From contig NZ_JAHUZG010000001.1 of the NCBI RefSeq assembly GCF_019218285.1, positions 992,001-1,056,000 of the forward strand: a stretch of DNA of 64,000 bases, written 5' to 3'. Under the pieces are notes generated by a model. That model searched no databases and had not been told where the DNA came from. It saw only the letters and a list, made by a program, of their open reading frames with translations. How positions within the stretch are numbered: the stretch's first letter is position 1; the number at the start of each line of letters is the position of its first letter. The DNA comes from Antarctobacter sediminis. Its GTDB lineage: Bacteria; Pseudomonadota; Alphaproteobacteria; Rhodobacterales; Rhodobacteraceae. Positions 19,434 to 27,976 of the stretch are shown here, one piece after another. The position numbers and the translations under genes are program-made.

Positions 19434-19789
19434 TCCAGCGCCCCTTTCTTCCATTCATAGGCAAAGCCCGCGGTCAGCACCGCCAGGAACACCATCATCG
19501 ACCAGAAGCCCACCATCGAGATATCCTTGAACGCCACGGCCCATGGGAACAGGAAGGCGATTTCAAGATCGAAAATGATGAACAGGATCGAGACGAGGTA
19601 GAACCGGACGTCGAATTTCATCCGGGCATCGTCAAAGGCATTGAATCCGCATTCATAGGCCGACACCTTCTCGGGGTCCGGATTGCGCACGGCAACGATG
19701 ACCGCGGCAAGGATCAGGACGAGGCCGAGACCGATGGCAATGGCCAGAAAGACGAGGATGGGAAGATATTCCCGCAGCATCTCTTCCAA
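19424..19789 (-). CDS. nuoA: NADH-quinone oxidoreductase subunit A
   Basis: First gene of the nuo operon; three-helix membrane subunit at the quinone-channel entrance (121 residues). The conserved loop [21 protein letters not shown] with its quinone-loop cysteine and [15 protein letters not shown] are diagnostic. Its upstream region is the only large gap before a divergent gene, so the main nuo promoter should lie at 19790-20094. Confidence 0.97.
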   Translation of the reverse strand: MEEMLREYLPILVFLAIAIGLGLVLILAAVIVAVRNPDPEKVSAYECGFNAFDDARMKFDVRFYLVSILFIIFDLEIAFLFPWAVAFKDISMVGFWSMMVFLAVLTAGFAYEWKKGALEWE

Positions 19790-20094
19790 GACGTGGCTCC
19801 TTCAGGATCGGGCGCTGTGGCGCTTGGCTTATTGTCCCATATCCCCGCCTCCCGGCAGGGTCAACACGGGGCAGAAGCATTCAAAGCCCTGCGAATAAAC
19901 GAATTTCCCGGAAAACGGCAGATTTTCCTTTGTAGACAACAGGATGCCGGGAAAATTCGTGCTGCGGGGCAGCAGACGCCGCGCCCAAGCGTCGCGCCCG
20001 TCGGCTCGATCACCGCATCCGGCGGGCGGGTATTCCCCCATGGCCCTGCGGCGCTGATCGCACTAAAGCCGGGGAAAACCCGGAAAGACCCGCC
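19790..20094. promoter_or_regulatory. Divergent promoter region of nuoA and the ATP-grasp gene, with nested inverted repeats
   Basis: 305 bases without a gene. An inverted repeat ACGAATTTCCCGG (19899-19911) and CCGGGAAAATTCGT (19947-19960) spans 62 bases, one base short of perfect symmetry. Nested inside the left part is GGAAAA (19910-19915) pairing with TTTTCC (19923-19928). The AT-rich character of this stretch against GC-rich surroundings suggests a promoter or operator. No -35/-10 assignment can be proven by eye. Confidence 0.5.
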
Positions 20095-20829
20095 ATGACC
20101 GTCCATATCCTTGCCCCCGACGACACGCTTTTTGGCATCAACCGCCATGTGGCCCGGGTGGGATTCTCTCAGCTTGGCGAAGAGGTGTGCCTGTTCGACA
20201 CGGATGGATTCGACGCGCTGGACCTGCGGCCCGGTGACAGGGTCGTCGGCGGAATCGGCTTTGCGCAGCGTGGCATGCGCCGGCTTGGCATTGCCGTTCC
20301 GGATCTGGACAGCGTGCCGGCCGAACTGATGCCCTTTGCCGGGCGGCGGATCTGGCAGGCGACCATGGCCGAGGCGCGCCGGATGGCCGGCAGCGGCTGC
20401 GCTGTCTTTGTCAAACCGCGCCCCGAGCGGCTCAAGCTCTTTACCGGAACGCTGCTGCGCAATTTCGCCGACCTGATCCCGACCGCGCATATCCCCGACG
20501 ACGAACCGGTGATCTGCGCCGATCCGGTGGATTTCGTCACCGAATACCGCGGCTTTGTCCTGCATGGCGACCTGATCGACCTGCGTCCCTATCGCGGCGA
20601 TCCTCTTGCCTTTCCCGATCCCGAGGTGATCCGGAACGCGCTGGCGGTTCAGGCCAGGGCCGCCGCGCCATCAGCCTATGCGCTGGACTTCGGTGTAACC
20701 TCCGATGGCCGGACGCTGGTGGTCGAGATCAACGACGGCTACGCCGTGGGCGCCTACGGGTTGTCCCCGCTGCGCTACGCACGGCTGATCGAAACCCGGT
20801 GGACGGAACTGGAGGCAGCAAGCGCCTGA
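20095..20829 (+). CDS. ATP-grasp domain protein
   Basis: 244 residues. The C-terminal half shows ATP-grasp features: a Lys in CAVFVKPRP, the hinge-like EYRGFVL, DFGVTSDGRTLVVEINDGY with the metal-binding Glu/Asn, and a closing GAYGLSP. It resembles the small stand-alone ATP-grasp group annotated as DUF4343-like. Such enzymes ligate a carboxylate to an amine or thiol nucleophile; the substrate here is unknown. Divergent from nuoA. Confidence 0.75.
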   Translation: MTVHILAPDDTLFGINRHVARVGFSQLGEEVCLFDTDGFDALDLRPGDRVVGGIGFAQRGMRRLGIAVPDLDSVPAELMPFAGRRIWQATMAEARRMAGSGCAVFVKPRPERLKLFTGTLLRNFADLIPTAHIPDDEPVICADPVDFVTEYRGFVLHGDLIDLRPYRGDPLAFPDPEVIRNALAVQARAAAPSAYALDFGVTSDGRTLVVEINDGYAVGAYGLSPLRYARLIETRWTELEAASA

Positions 20830-20843
20830 GGCAGACCTGTGGG

Positions 20844-21230
20844 TCACCCCTGCCCGGCGGTCGAGATCATGACGTAGGCGGCAATCCCCGACATGACCAA
20901 CATGATCGGAAACCACACCGCCCGTTCCCGGGCCGACGGGGTGATCCCGTTCAGGACACTCGCCAGAACGCTCACCCCCAGCGCCAGCCAGCCGCACCAG
21001 CGCGGCCAGTCCAATCCGGGAAAGCCCGCCGCCGACAGGATCGCCAAGCCCTGAAAGGCCACCACCGGCACCGAAACCACGGCAACCAGCCGACCGGACA
21101 GCGGCAAGGCCCCATCGTGGCGGCCCCCTTGGGTCCACGGCCCCAACGGGGCTCCGCCGATCAGCGCGAATTGGAAAAAGATCACCGCGACACAGACAGT
21201 CGCGTACAGATGCGCCAGTTGGATCAGCAT
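20844..21230 (-). CDS. Small integral membrane protein, unknown
   Basis: 128 residues with about four hydrophobic segments (LATVCVAVIFFQFALIGG region, VAVVSVPVVAFQGLAIL, CGWLALGVSVLASVLN, WFPIMLVMSGIAAYVMI). No charged catalytic motif or recognised family. Its stop lies 14 bases from that of the convergent ATP-grasp gene. Confidence 0.65.
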   Translation of the reverse strand: MLIQLAHLYATVCVAVIFFQFALIGGAPLGPWTQGGRHDGALPLSGRLVAVVSVPVVAFQGLAILSAAGFPGLDWPRWCGWLALGVSVLASVLNGITPSARERAVWFPIMLVMSGIAAYVMISTAGQG

Positions 21231-21358
21231 GTCGGCCCTCTGGAAAGTCTCGGTTCTGTTGGCATTTGGGGCATTGCACGGGTCATGTTATCCTGTCCAG
21301 AGACACCCGCGTCACAGGACCCGTCCCGATGCTCCAGCCCACAAGTCGATCCAAAGCC

Positions 21359-21784
21359 ATGCCGCTTACCACTCTGCTGGCGCTCTGGCCACTTGTATCG
21401 ACCGCCCAACACAACAGCGCCGAGCGGATGGAGACCGGCGGCCCCTGCCCCGGTGCCGCGCAGGCCATTGCCCTTGCACCGGCCGGATTTCTCGGCCTTG
21501 ACGGCAGTATCGCGCATCTGACCTTCGGCCCGGCCCTGCACGTCTGCCTGACGGGCGACAGCGTCGCGGTTCACGACAGCGCATCGCGGACCCTGCCCTG
21601 CAAGGCCATCCGGGACAGCGCCGACGAAGGCATCGGCCATGCCTTCACAGCCGAAGGCATCGCGCATCATCTCTGGTTCCACATCCCGCCCGAGGATCCT
21701 GCTCCGACACTTGAGGTCGGGCTGTATCGCGAGGATGAAGAGCTGGTTTGGATCGACACCGGCTTTGCCATCTGCACCGGCTGA
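21359..21784 (+). CDS. Small exported protein, unknown
   Basis: 141 residues from MPLTTLLALWPLVSTAQ, which looks like a short Sec signal peptide. An ATG at 21329 gives ten more residues. The mature part has cysteines at GGPCPGA, HVCLTG, TLPCKA and AICTG, suggesting two periplasmic disulfides, and a beta-rich C-terminus (LEVGLYREDEELVWIDTGF). No family recognised. Confidence 0.6.
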   Translation: MPLTTLLALWPLVSTAQHNSAERMETGGPCPGAAQAIALAPAGFLGLDGSIAHLTFGPALHVCLTGDSVAVHDSASRTLPCKAIRDSADEGIGHAFTAEGIAHHLWFHIPPEDPAPTLEVGLYREDEELVWIDTGFAICTG

Positions 21785-21793
21785 GCGCCGGTC

Positions 21794-22570
21794 TCAGGTC
21801 CAGGGTGCCGGACGCTTGTCGAAAAAGGCCGCGATGCCCTGTTGCGCCTCTTCGGTCTCCCAGCGATCCGCCAGCGCGTCGATTGCCCCGTCCACTGCCT
21901 CTGGCGAAACTTCGCCCGCAAGCCGCCGCAACAACGCCTTGGCATCGCGGACCGCACCGGGCGCGCAGGCCAGATAGGGGGCTATTTCGGCCTCGACCGC
22001 GGCGTCCAGATCCTCGGCTGTGGCCACCCGGTTCACCAATCCAAGGCGCTGCGCCTCCTCAGCCTCAAAGATCCGCGCGTTCATAAAGACTTCCTGCGCG
22101 GCGCGCGCCCCCATGCGATGCACGACATAAGGCCCGATGTTGGCCGGGATCAGGCCCAGCTTGACCTCGGTCAGACCGAACTTGGCGCTGGCGGCAGCCA
22201 CAGCGACGTCACAGACCGAAATCAACCCCAGACCGCCGCCAAAAGCATTGCCTTGCACCTTGCCGATCAAAGGCTGCGGCAAGGCATAAAGCGCGCCAAG
22301 CGCCGTGGCGATGCGCGCCGATTCCGCCCGCCGCGTGGCGCGATCCATCTCGAACTGCGCCCGCATCCACGCAAGATCGCCCCCGGCGCAGAAACTGCGC
22401 CCCTCTGCGGCCAGCACGACCACGCGAATATCCTGCTCGGTGGCCAGCGCCTTGGCGGTGTCCTCCAGCTCGGTCATCATCTGCACCGACAGGGCATTGT
22501 GTTTGTCCGCCCGCGCCAGCCCGATCTCCGCCACGCCACGGGCGTCGCGTGTCACCTTGATAAAGTCCAT
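21794..22570 (-). CDS. liuC: Enoyl-CoA hydratase/isomerase, probable methylglutaconyl-CoA hydratase
   Basis: Crotonase-fold enzyme (258 residues). The oxyanion-hole stretches AAEGRSFCAGGDLAWM and GNAFGGGLGLISVCD and the catalytic-Glu region FGLTEVKLGLIPANIGPYV are visible. Last gene of the leucine-catabolic cluster; by context it hydrates 3-methylglutaconyl-CoA to HMG-CoA, the substrate of the adjacent lyase. The crotonase family is certain; the exact substrate is inferred from context. The start at MDFIKVTRD was chosen over an upstream extension. Confidence 0.9.
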   Translation of the reverse strand: MDFIKVTRDARGVAEIGLARADKHNALSVQMMTELEDTAKALATEQDIRVVVLAAEGRSFCAGGDLAWMRAQFEMDRATRRAESARIATALGALYALPQPLIGKVQGNAFGGGLGLISVCDVAVAAASAKFGLTEVKLGLIPANIGPYVVHRMGARAAQEVFMNARIFEAEEAQRLGLVNRVATAEDLDAAVEAEIAPYLACAPGAVRDAKALLRRLAGEVSPEAVDGAIDALADRWETEEAQQGIAAFFDKRPAPWT

Positions 22571-22609
22571 GTCTCTCTCACTCCCTCGCCTCACCGGCAA
22601 CAGGCGGTC

Positions 22610-23464
22610 TCAGCCCGCCCGCATCGCCCGCGCCATCTCGGCCCCCTGCCGCAACAGGTCGCGATCCAGCCCCGTGTCATACCCAAGCGCCACAAGATGA
22701 TCCTGCACCGCCTCCGTCGCCACGTTGCCCGCAGCACCCGGCGCATAGGGACAGCCGCCCAGACCGCCCACCGCCGCGTCAAAGACCCGCAATCCGCGGG
22801 CCAGCGCCACGTCGATATTCTCCAGTGCCCGCCCGGCCGTATCGTGGAAATGCCCCGCCAGCCGATCCGCCGGCAATTCCTGCAACACCGCCGCCAACAT
22901 GGCATCCACCGCCTCGGGCCGCCCCTTGCCAATGGTGTCGCCCAATGACACCTCGTAACAGCCCATATCCCGCAAGGCCGCCACCACTTGCGCCACAGCC
23001 TCCGGTGCCACCAGCCCGTCATAGGGGCATTCCACCACGCAGGACACATAGCCCCGCACGGGCAGCCCCTGCGCGCGCGCGGCCTCGGCCACCGGAACGA
23101 ACCGCGCCAGCCCTTCCTCGATCGTCGCGTTGATATTGGCCTTGGAAAACCCTTCCGAGGCCGAGCCAAAAACCGCCACTTCATCGGCCTGCGCCGCAAG
23201 CGCCCGTTCCAGCCCCTTCATGTTCGGCGTCAGCGCCGCATAAGACACCCCCTCCGCCCGCGTGATACCCGCCAAAACATCGGCGCTGTCCGCCATCTGC
23301 GGCACCCATTTCGGGCTCACGAAAGAGGCGCATTCGATCCGCCGAAAACCCGCCCCGGACAAGAGATCCACCAGCGCCACCTTCTCCGCCGTGGGGATCT
23401 GTCGCGCCTCGTTCTGCAACCCGTCGCGCGGTCCCACCTCGAAGATCTCGACCGTCTCGCTCAT
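22610..23464 (-). CDS. mvaB: Hydroxymethylglutaryl-CoA lyase
   Basis: DRE-TIM metallolyase (284 residues) that cleaves HMG-CoA to acetyl-CoA and acetoacetate, the final leucine-degradation step. Visible features are EVGPRDGLQNE (metal and substrate site), FVSPKWVPQMADS, VSCVVECPYDG, LGDTIGKG, HFHDTAGRAL and GLGGCPYAPGAAGN with the active-site Cys loop. Its upstream region holds a dispersed repeat whose end provides the ribosome-binding site. Confidence 0.95.
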   Translation of the reverse strand: MSETVEIFEVGPRDGLQNEARQIPTAEKVALVDLLSGAGFRRIECASFVSPKWVPQMADSADVLAGITRAEGVSYAALTPNMKGLERALAAQADEVAVFGSASEGFSKANINATIEEGLARFVPVAEAARAQGLPVRGYVSCVVECPYDGLVAPEAVAQVVAALRDMGCYEVSLGDTIGKGRPEAVDAMLAAVLQELPADRLAGHFHDTAGRALENIDVALARGLRVFDAAVGGLGGCPYAPGAAGNVATEAVQDHLVALGYDTGLDRDLLRQGAEMARAMRAG

Positions 23465-23526
23465 GGCTCTTCCCCTGGTTTCTTCTTGGTTCAAATACTC
23501 ATCTCCCGAGCCGTCCGCCGCAGGCG
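23465..23526 (-). repeat. Dispersed intergenic repeat, subfamily 2, copy in front of the HMG-CoA lyase gene
   Basis: Read on the minus strand: a small GC hairpin (CGCC-GCA-GGCG at 23516-23526), then GAGTATTTGAACCAAGAAGAAAC, then AGGGGAAG and the lyase ATG (quoted in pieces: GAGTATTTGAACC; AAGAAGAAACCAGGGGAAG). The same order and nearly the same bases precede the AlkD-like gene at 41531-41576. The element lies 3' of the GST gene. Confidence 0.8.
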
Positions 23527-23566
23527 AAAGGCGAGAAAACCTGCGCGCCGAAGGCGCTCCTCCGGA

Positions 23567-24250
23567 TCAGGCCTCGTCAGGCACCGGATAGAAATCCTGC
23601 GCATAAAATCGCTGCGGCCCTTCGCGCTCAACCGCGCGCCGATGGGCCGCGCGGGCTTCGATCCGCGCCTTGTAGGCGGACACGCGCGGAAATTCGTCCA
23701 GTTTCACATAGAACGGCGCCGCGAACAGGTTGAACCCCATCATGACGTCCGCCGCCGAAAAGCCCGACGGCAGCAACCATTCCCTGTCCCCCAGACGCGC
23801 CTCCATGCCCGCCAGTGTCTGCCGCAGGCGGGCCACCGTCAGCTTGACCACCACGGGCGATGGCTTGGCCGGGCGGCGCAGGAACACCATCATCAGGTTC
23901 AGCTGTTCGATCAGGCTGGCCTGCGTTTCGGCGTAGTGAATCCATTGCTGGTAGGCGGGACGGTCCTCATGCCCCACCGGCCGGTCCAGCGCGGGCGCAT
24001 GGGTTTCGACCAGATGCTGCACGATGGCGCCGGATTCGCTCATCTCCAGCCCGTCGATCTTGATCGCCGGGATACGCACGGCGGGCGAAATCCGGCCAAG
24101 ATCGCTTTCACGCATTTCCCGCGTACCGATCCGGTGCTCGACGATGTTCAGTGCGCCGAACCGCTCCATCCCGATCTCTTCCAGCAGCCAGAGCACCCGG
24201 AAAGACCGCCCGTATTGCACATGGTGCAGGGTGATGTCGGGCTTGCTCAT
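23567..24250 (-). CDS. Glutathione S-transferase family protein in the leucine operon
   Basis: 227 residues. The N-terminal thioredoxin-like domain (ITLHHVQYGRSFRVLWLLEE, VRIPAIKIDG, MSESGAIVQHLVE) gives the Ser-Gly-Ala-Ile glutathione-binding turn; an all-helical C-terminal domain follows. It overlaps mccA by ATGA, so it is read with the leucine pathway. Its role there is unknown; detoxification of reactive enoyl-CoA or aldehyde intermediates is inference. Confidence 0.88.
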   Translation of the reverse strand: MSKPDITLHHVQYGRSFRVLWLLEEIGMERFGALNIVEHRIGTREMRESDLGRISPAVRIPAIKIDGLEMSESGAIVQHLVETHAPALDRPVGHEDRPAYQQWIHYAETQASLIEQLNLMMVFLRRPAKPSPVVVKLTVARLRQTLAGMEARLGDREWLLPSGFSAADVMMGFNLFAAPFYVKLDEFPRVSAYKARIEARAAHRRAVEREGPQRFYAQDFYPVPDEA

Positions 24251-26184
24251 GCCTCGTCGTCCTCCAGCACCACCAAAGGCGCGCCCGCTTCGACCTGATC
24301 GCCCTCGGCCACCAGCACTTCGCCCACCGTGCCGGCGCGCCCCGCGCGCAGGGTGTGTTCCATCTTCATGGCCTCCAGCACCACCAGCCGGTCGCCCTCC
24401 TCGACCGACTGCCCGACCGAGACATGCACCGACACAACCCGGCCCGGCATCGGCGCAAGGGCGCCTTCGGCTGCCCCTTCGGCCGCGCCCCGGGCCAGCG
24501 GATCGGGCAGGTCAAATCCGATGCCATAGGCGGCAAAGACCGTCACCCGGCCCGCAGCCACAAAGGCCCCGGCCCCCGGCTGTCCGTCGAACGTCCAGCC
24601 ACGCACCCCGCGCAGCGCCTCGACCACCGTGCCCTCGACCGAGATCAGGGCCGAATCCGGGCCGCGCAGCTTGACGCCAATCTGGCGGTTCTCGCCATCG
24701 CGCGCCAGCGTCACAGCCCGCCATTCCGGTGCCCAGAGGCTGAAACCCGCGTCCCAGCCCATGGGACCGCCCAAGCCCGAAGCCGCCAGTGCGGCCTCGG
24801 CCCAGATCTGCGGCGTCACCTCTGCCGGGGCGGTCAGCGCCTCGAGATCACGGGCGATCAGACCTGTGTCCACCTCGCCCCGGCCAAACCCCTCATGTTC
24901 CGCAAGCGCCCCGAGGAAGGAAAGGTTGGTGACCGTTCCCGCAACGCGGGTCTTGCGCAGCCCCTGCGCCAGACGCTGCAGCGCCACCGCGCGGGTCGGT
25001 CCATGCACCACCAGCTTGGCGATCATCGGGTCATAATGCGGGCTGATGGCATCGCCCGAGCGCACGCCGGTTTCCGCCCGGACCCCTGCGGGGAATTCCA
25101 GATCCGCCAAGGTGCCCGTGGCCGGCAGGAACCCCGCTGGCACGTCCTCGGCGTAAAGCCGCGCCTCGAAAGAGTGACCATTGATCGACAGGTCCTCTTG
25201 ACGCGCCGGGAGGGTTTCCCCCGAGGCGACGCGGATCTGCCATTCGACGAGATCGACTCCGCAGATTTCCTCTGTCACCGGATGTTCGACCTGAAGGCGG
25301 GTGTTCATCTCCATGAACCAGAAGCCGTCGGTCCGCAGCCCATCGGCACCGTCAACGATGAATTCCACCGTGCCCGCGCCCTTGTAGCCAATGGCCTCGG
25401 CGGCACGGACGGCGGCGGCGCCCATGGCGGCGCGCATCTCTTCGGTCATGCCCGGTGCGGGGGCCTCTTCGATCACCTTCTGGTGACGGCGTTGAAGAGA
25501 GCAGTCGCGTTCGAACAGGTGCACGGCGCGGGTGCCGTCGCCAAAGACCTGAACCTCGATGTGGCGCGGGCGCTGGATGAATTTCTCGATCAGCACCGCG
25601 TCATTGCCAAAGGCACTGCGGGCTTCAGCCTTGGCGCGTTCAAGCGCGTCGATGAACTCTTCAGGAGCTTCGACCAGCCGCATCCCCTTGCCGCCGCCGC
25701 CGGCGACGGCCTTGATCAGCAGCGGATAGCCCACCCGATGGGCCTCGACCTCAAGATGGCCGGGGTCCTGATCCTCGCCCATGTAACCCGGCACGACAGG
25801 CACACCGGCCTGATCCATCAGGCGTTTGGCCGCATCCTTGAGACCCATCTTGCGGATCGCCTCGGCCGAAGGGCCGATGAAAGTCAGGCCCGCCGCCTCG
25901 ACCGCCTGCACGAAATCGGGGTTTTCCGACAGGAAGCCGTAACCGGGATGGATCGCCTGTGCGCCGGTGGCTTTTGCGGCCTCGATGATGGCATCGCCCC
26001 GCAGGTAGCTTTGCGACGGTGCGGCGCCGCCGATGCAGACGGCCTCGTCGGCCATGGCCACATGCAGCGCATCGGCGTCCACGTCGGAATGGACGGCGAC
26101 GGTGCGCAGGCCCATGGCCCGAGCGGTGCGCATGACACGCACGGCGATTTCGCCTCGGTTGGCAATCAGGATGGTGTCAAACAT
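24247..26184 (-). CDS. liuD: Methylcrotonyl-CoA carboxylase, biotin-carboxylase/biotin-carrier subunit
   Basis: 645 residues. The biotin carboxylase N-terminal half shows ANRGEIAVRVMRTA, the ATP-grasp glycine loop AVAGGGGKGMR, LIEKFIQRPRHIEVQVFGDG, and MEMNTRLQVEHPVTE. The C-terminal biotinyl domain carries EAMKMEHTL with the biotinylated Lys about 35 residues from the end. With the mccB-type partner it carboxylates 3-methylcrotonyl-CoA. Size and partner fit MCC better than propionyl- or acetyl-CoA carboxylase. Confidence 0.95.
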   Translation of the reverse strand: MFDTILIANRGEIAVRVMRTARAMGLRTVAVHSDVDADALHVAMADEAVCIGGAAPSQSYLRGDAIIEAAKATGAQAIHPGYGFLSENPDFVQAVEAAGLTFIGPSAEAIRKMGLKDAAKRLMDQAGVPVVPGYMGEDQDPGHLEVEAHRVGYPLLIKAVAGGGGKGMRLVEAPEEFIDALERAKAEARSAFGNDAVLIEKFIQRPRHIEVQVFGDGTRAVHLFERDCSLQRRHQKVIEEAPAPGMTEEMRAAMGAAAVRAAEAIGYKGAGTVEFIVDGADGLRTDGFWFMEMNTRLQVEHPVTEEICGVDLVEWQIRVASGETLPARQEDLSINGHSFEARLYAEDVPAGFLPATGTLADLEFPAGVRAETGVRSGDAISPHYDPMIAKLVVHGPTRAVALQRLAQGLRKTRVAGTVTNLSFLGALAEHEGFGRGEVDTGLIARDLEALTAPAEVTPQIWAEAALAASGLGGPMGWDAGFSLWAPEWRAVTLARDGENRQIGVKLRGPDSALISVEGTVVEALRGVRGWTFDGQPGAGAFVAAGRVTVFAAYGIGFDLPDPLARGAAEGAAEGALAPMPGRVVSVHVSVGQSVEEGDRLVVLEAMKMEHTLRAGRAGTVGEVLVAEGDQVEAGAPLVVLEDDEA

Positions 26185-26230
26185 GGGAAATGTCCTTTTG
26201 CCGGGGCGTCTGGATCGGGCGGCGGGCAGC

Positions 26231-26280
26231 GAGGGGCCAGCCCCTCGCGCTCCCCGGGATATTTTCAGACAGAAGAAACA
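26231..26280 (+). repeat. Dispersed intergenic repeat, subfamily 1, copy between mccA and mccB genes
   Basis: Hairpin GAGGGGC-CA-GCCCCTC at 26231-26246, then CTCCCCGGGATATTTTC and AGACAGAAGAAACA up to 26280. It sits in a 177-base gap between two genes of the same operon and, unlike the other copies, points against the direction of transcription. It is almost identical to the copy at 43871-43920. Confidence 0.85.
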
Positions 26281-26361
26281 GGGGGCGCGGCGCCTGTGGC
26301 TGGCGCGACGCCGGACGGCGGAATGTGGCGGGGGTCTGCATGGATTACGCTCCTTGCCGGA

Positions 26362-27960
26362 TCACATCCGGAACACGCCAAAGCGTGTTTCCTCGACGGG
26401 TTTGTTCAGCGCCGCGCGCAGGGAGAGCGCCAGCACTTGCCGGGTCTTGCGCGGGTCGACGATGCCGTCGTCCCAGAGCCGCGCCGAGGCGTAGAGCGGG
26501 TGGGATTGTTCCTCGAACATGTCCAGCGTGGGGCGCTTGAACTCGGCTTCTTCCTCGGCGGACCATGTGCCGCCTGAGCGTTCGATGGCGTCGCGTTTGA
26601 CCGTGGCCAGAACGCCTGCCGCCTGCGGGCCGCCCATGACGCTGATGCGGCTGTTGGGCCATGTCCACAGGAACCGCGGCTGGTAGGCGCGCCCCGCCAT
26701 GCCGTAGTTGCCCGCGCCGAAGGAGCCACCCACCAGCAGGGTGATCTTGGGCACCGAGGTGGTGGCCACGGCGGTCACCATCTTGGCACCGTGGCGCGCG
26801 ATGCCTTCGTTTTCATATTTGCGGCCAACCATGAAGCCGGTGATGTTTTGCAGGAACACCAGCGGGATGCGGCGTTGTGAGCAGAGTTCGACGAAATGCG
26901 CGCCTTTCTGGGCGCTTTCGCTGAACAACACGCCGTTGTTGGCGATAATGCCGACGTCCATGCCTTCGAGCCGGGCGAAGCCGCAGACCAGCGTTTCCCC
27001 GAAGCGCGGTTTGAACTCGTCGAAGTAGGAGCCGTCGACCAGCCGCGCGATGACCTCGCGGATGTCATAGGGCGTGCGCAGGTCGGCGGGCACCACGCCC
27101 AGCAGTTCCTCCGGGTCATAGGCGGGCGCCTCGCCGGTGAAGCCCTGCACCTCGCCGCCCGCGCCAAGCGAGCCAACCGCCCGCCGCGCCAGGGCCAGCG
27201 CATGGGCATCATCCTCGGCCAGATAATCGGCCACGCCCGACAGGCGGGTGTGGACGTCGCCACCGCCCAGATCCTCGGCGCTGACCACCTCGCCGGTGGC
27301 GGCCTTGACCAGTGGCGGGCCGGCCAGAAAGATCGTGCCCTGTTCCTTGACGATGATCGACACGTCCGACATGGCCGGAACATAGGCGCCGCCCGCGGTG
27401 CAGGAGCCCATGACTACGGCGATCTGGGCGATGCCCTTGGCCGACATGCGGGCCTGATTGTAGAAGATGCGGCCAAAGTGATCGCGGTCGGGGAAGACCT
27501 CGTCCTGATTGGGCAGGTTGGCGCCGCCGCTGTCCACGAGATAGACGCAGGGCAGCGCGTTTTCCTCGGCGATTTCCTGGGCGCGCAGGTGTTTCTTGAC
27601 CGTCATCGGGTAGTAGGTGCCGCCCTTTACCGTGGCGTCGTTGCAGATCACCATGACCTGCCGCCCGGCGACCAGCCCGATGCCCGCGATCACACCGGCG
27701 CAGGGAGCGGCACCTCCGTACATGCCGTGGGCCGCCGTCAGCCCGACCTCGAGAAAGGGAGAGCCGGGATCAAGCAGGTTTGCGACCCGTTCACGCGGCA
27801 GCATCTTGCCCCGGCTCAGGTGACGTTCGCGGGCCCGTTCGCCGCCGCCCGCCATGGCCGTGCCGACCGCCTCGCGGATCTGTTCCATGGCCTCGAGATG
27901 GGCCGCCCGGTTGGTCTTGAAGGCATCGCCCCCGGTCAGCACCTGCGATTGCAGTTTCAT
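26362..27960 (-). CDS. liuB: Methylcrotonyl-CoA carboxylase, carboxyltransferase subunit
   Basis: 532 residues of the carboxyltransferase (crotonase-superfamily) fold. Recognisable stretches are [58 protein letters not shown] (key part), and [20 protein letters not shown] for acyl-CoA binding, ending [13 protein letters not shown]. Accepts carboxybiotin from the partner subunit and forms 3-methylglutaconyl-CoA. It lies 16 bases after the acyl-CoA ligase gene. Confidence 0.95.
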   Translation of the reverse strand: MKLQSQVLTGGDAFKTNRAAHLEAMEQIREAVGTAMAGGGERARERHLSRGKMLPRERVANLLDPGSPFLEVGLTAAHGMYGGAAPCAGVIAGIGLVAGRQVMVICNDATVKGGTYYPMTVKKHLRAQEIAEENALPCVYLVDSGGANLPNQDEVFPDRDHFGRIFYNQARMSAKGIAQIAVVMGSCTAGGAYVPAMSDVSIIVKEQGTIFLAGPPLVKAATGEVVSAEDLGGGDVHTRLSGVADYLAEDDAHALALARRAVGSLGAGGEVQGFTGEAPAYDPEELLGVVPADLRTPYDIREVIARLVDGSYFDEFKPRFGETLVCGFARLEGMDVGIIANNGVLFSESAQKGAHFVELCSQRRIPLVFLQNITGFMVGRKYENEGIARHGAKMVTAVATTSVPKITLLVGGSFGAGNYGMAGRAYQPRFLWTWPNSRISVMGGPQAAGVLATVKRDAIERSGGTWSAEEEAEFKRPTLDMFEEQSHPLYASARLWDDGIVDPRKTRQVLALSLRAALNKPVEETRFGVFRM

Positions 27961-27976
27961 GTCCCCGTTCCCTTTC

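Noticed and set aside
23477-23510. tRNA T-arm-like GGTTCAAAT
   Set aside because: No cloverleaf can be drawn around it; the sequence belongs to the dispersed repeat family.
24355-26577. Plus-strand open frame of 740 codons opposite the methylcrotonyl-CoA carboxylase biotin subunit
   Set aside because: Antisense shadow with no recognisable domain; the minus-strand enzyme is complete.
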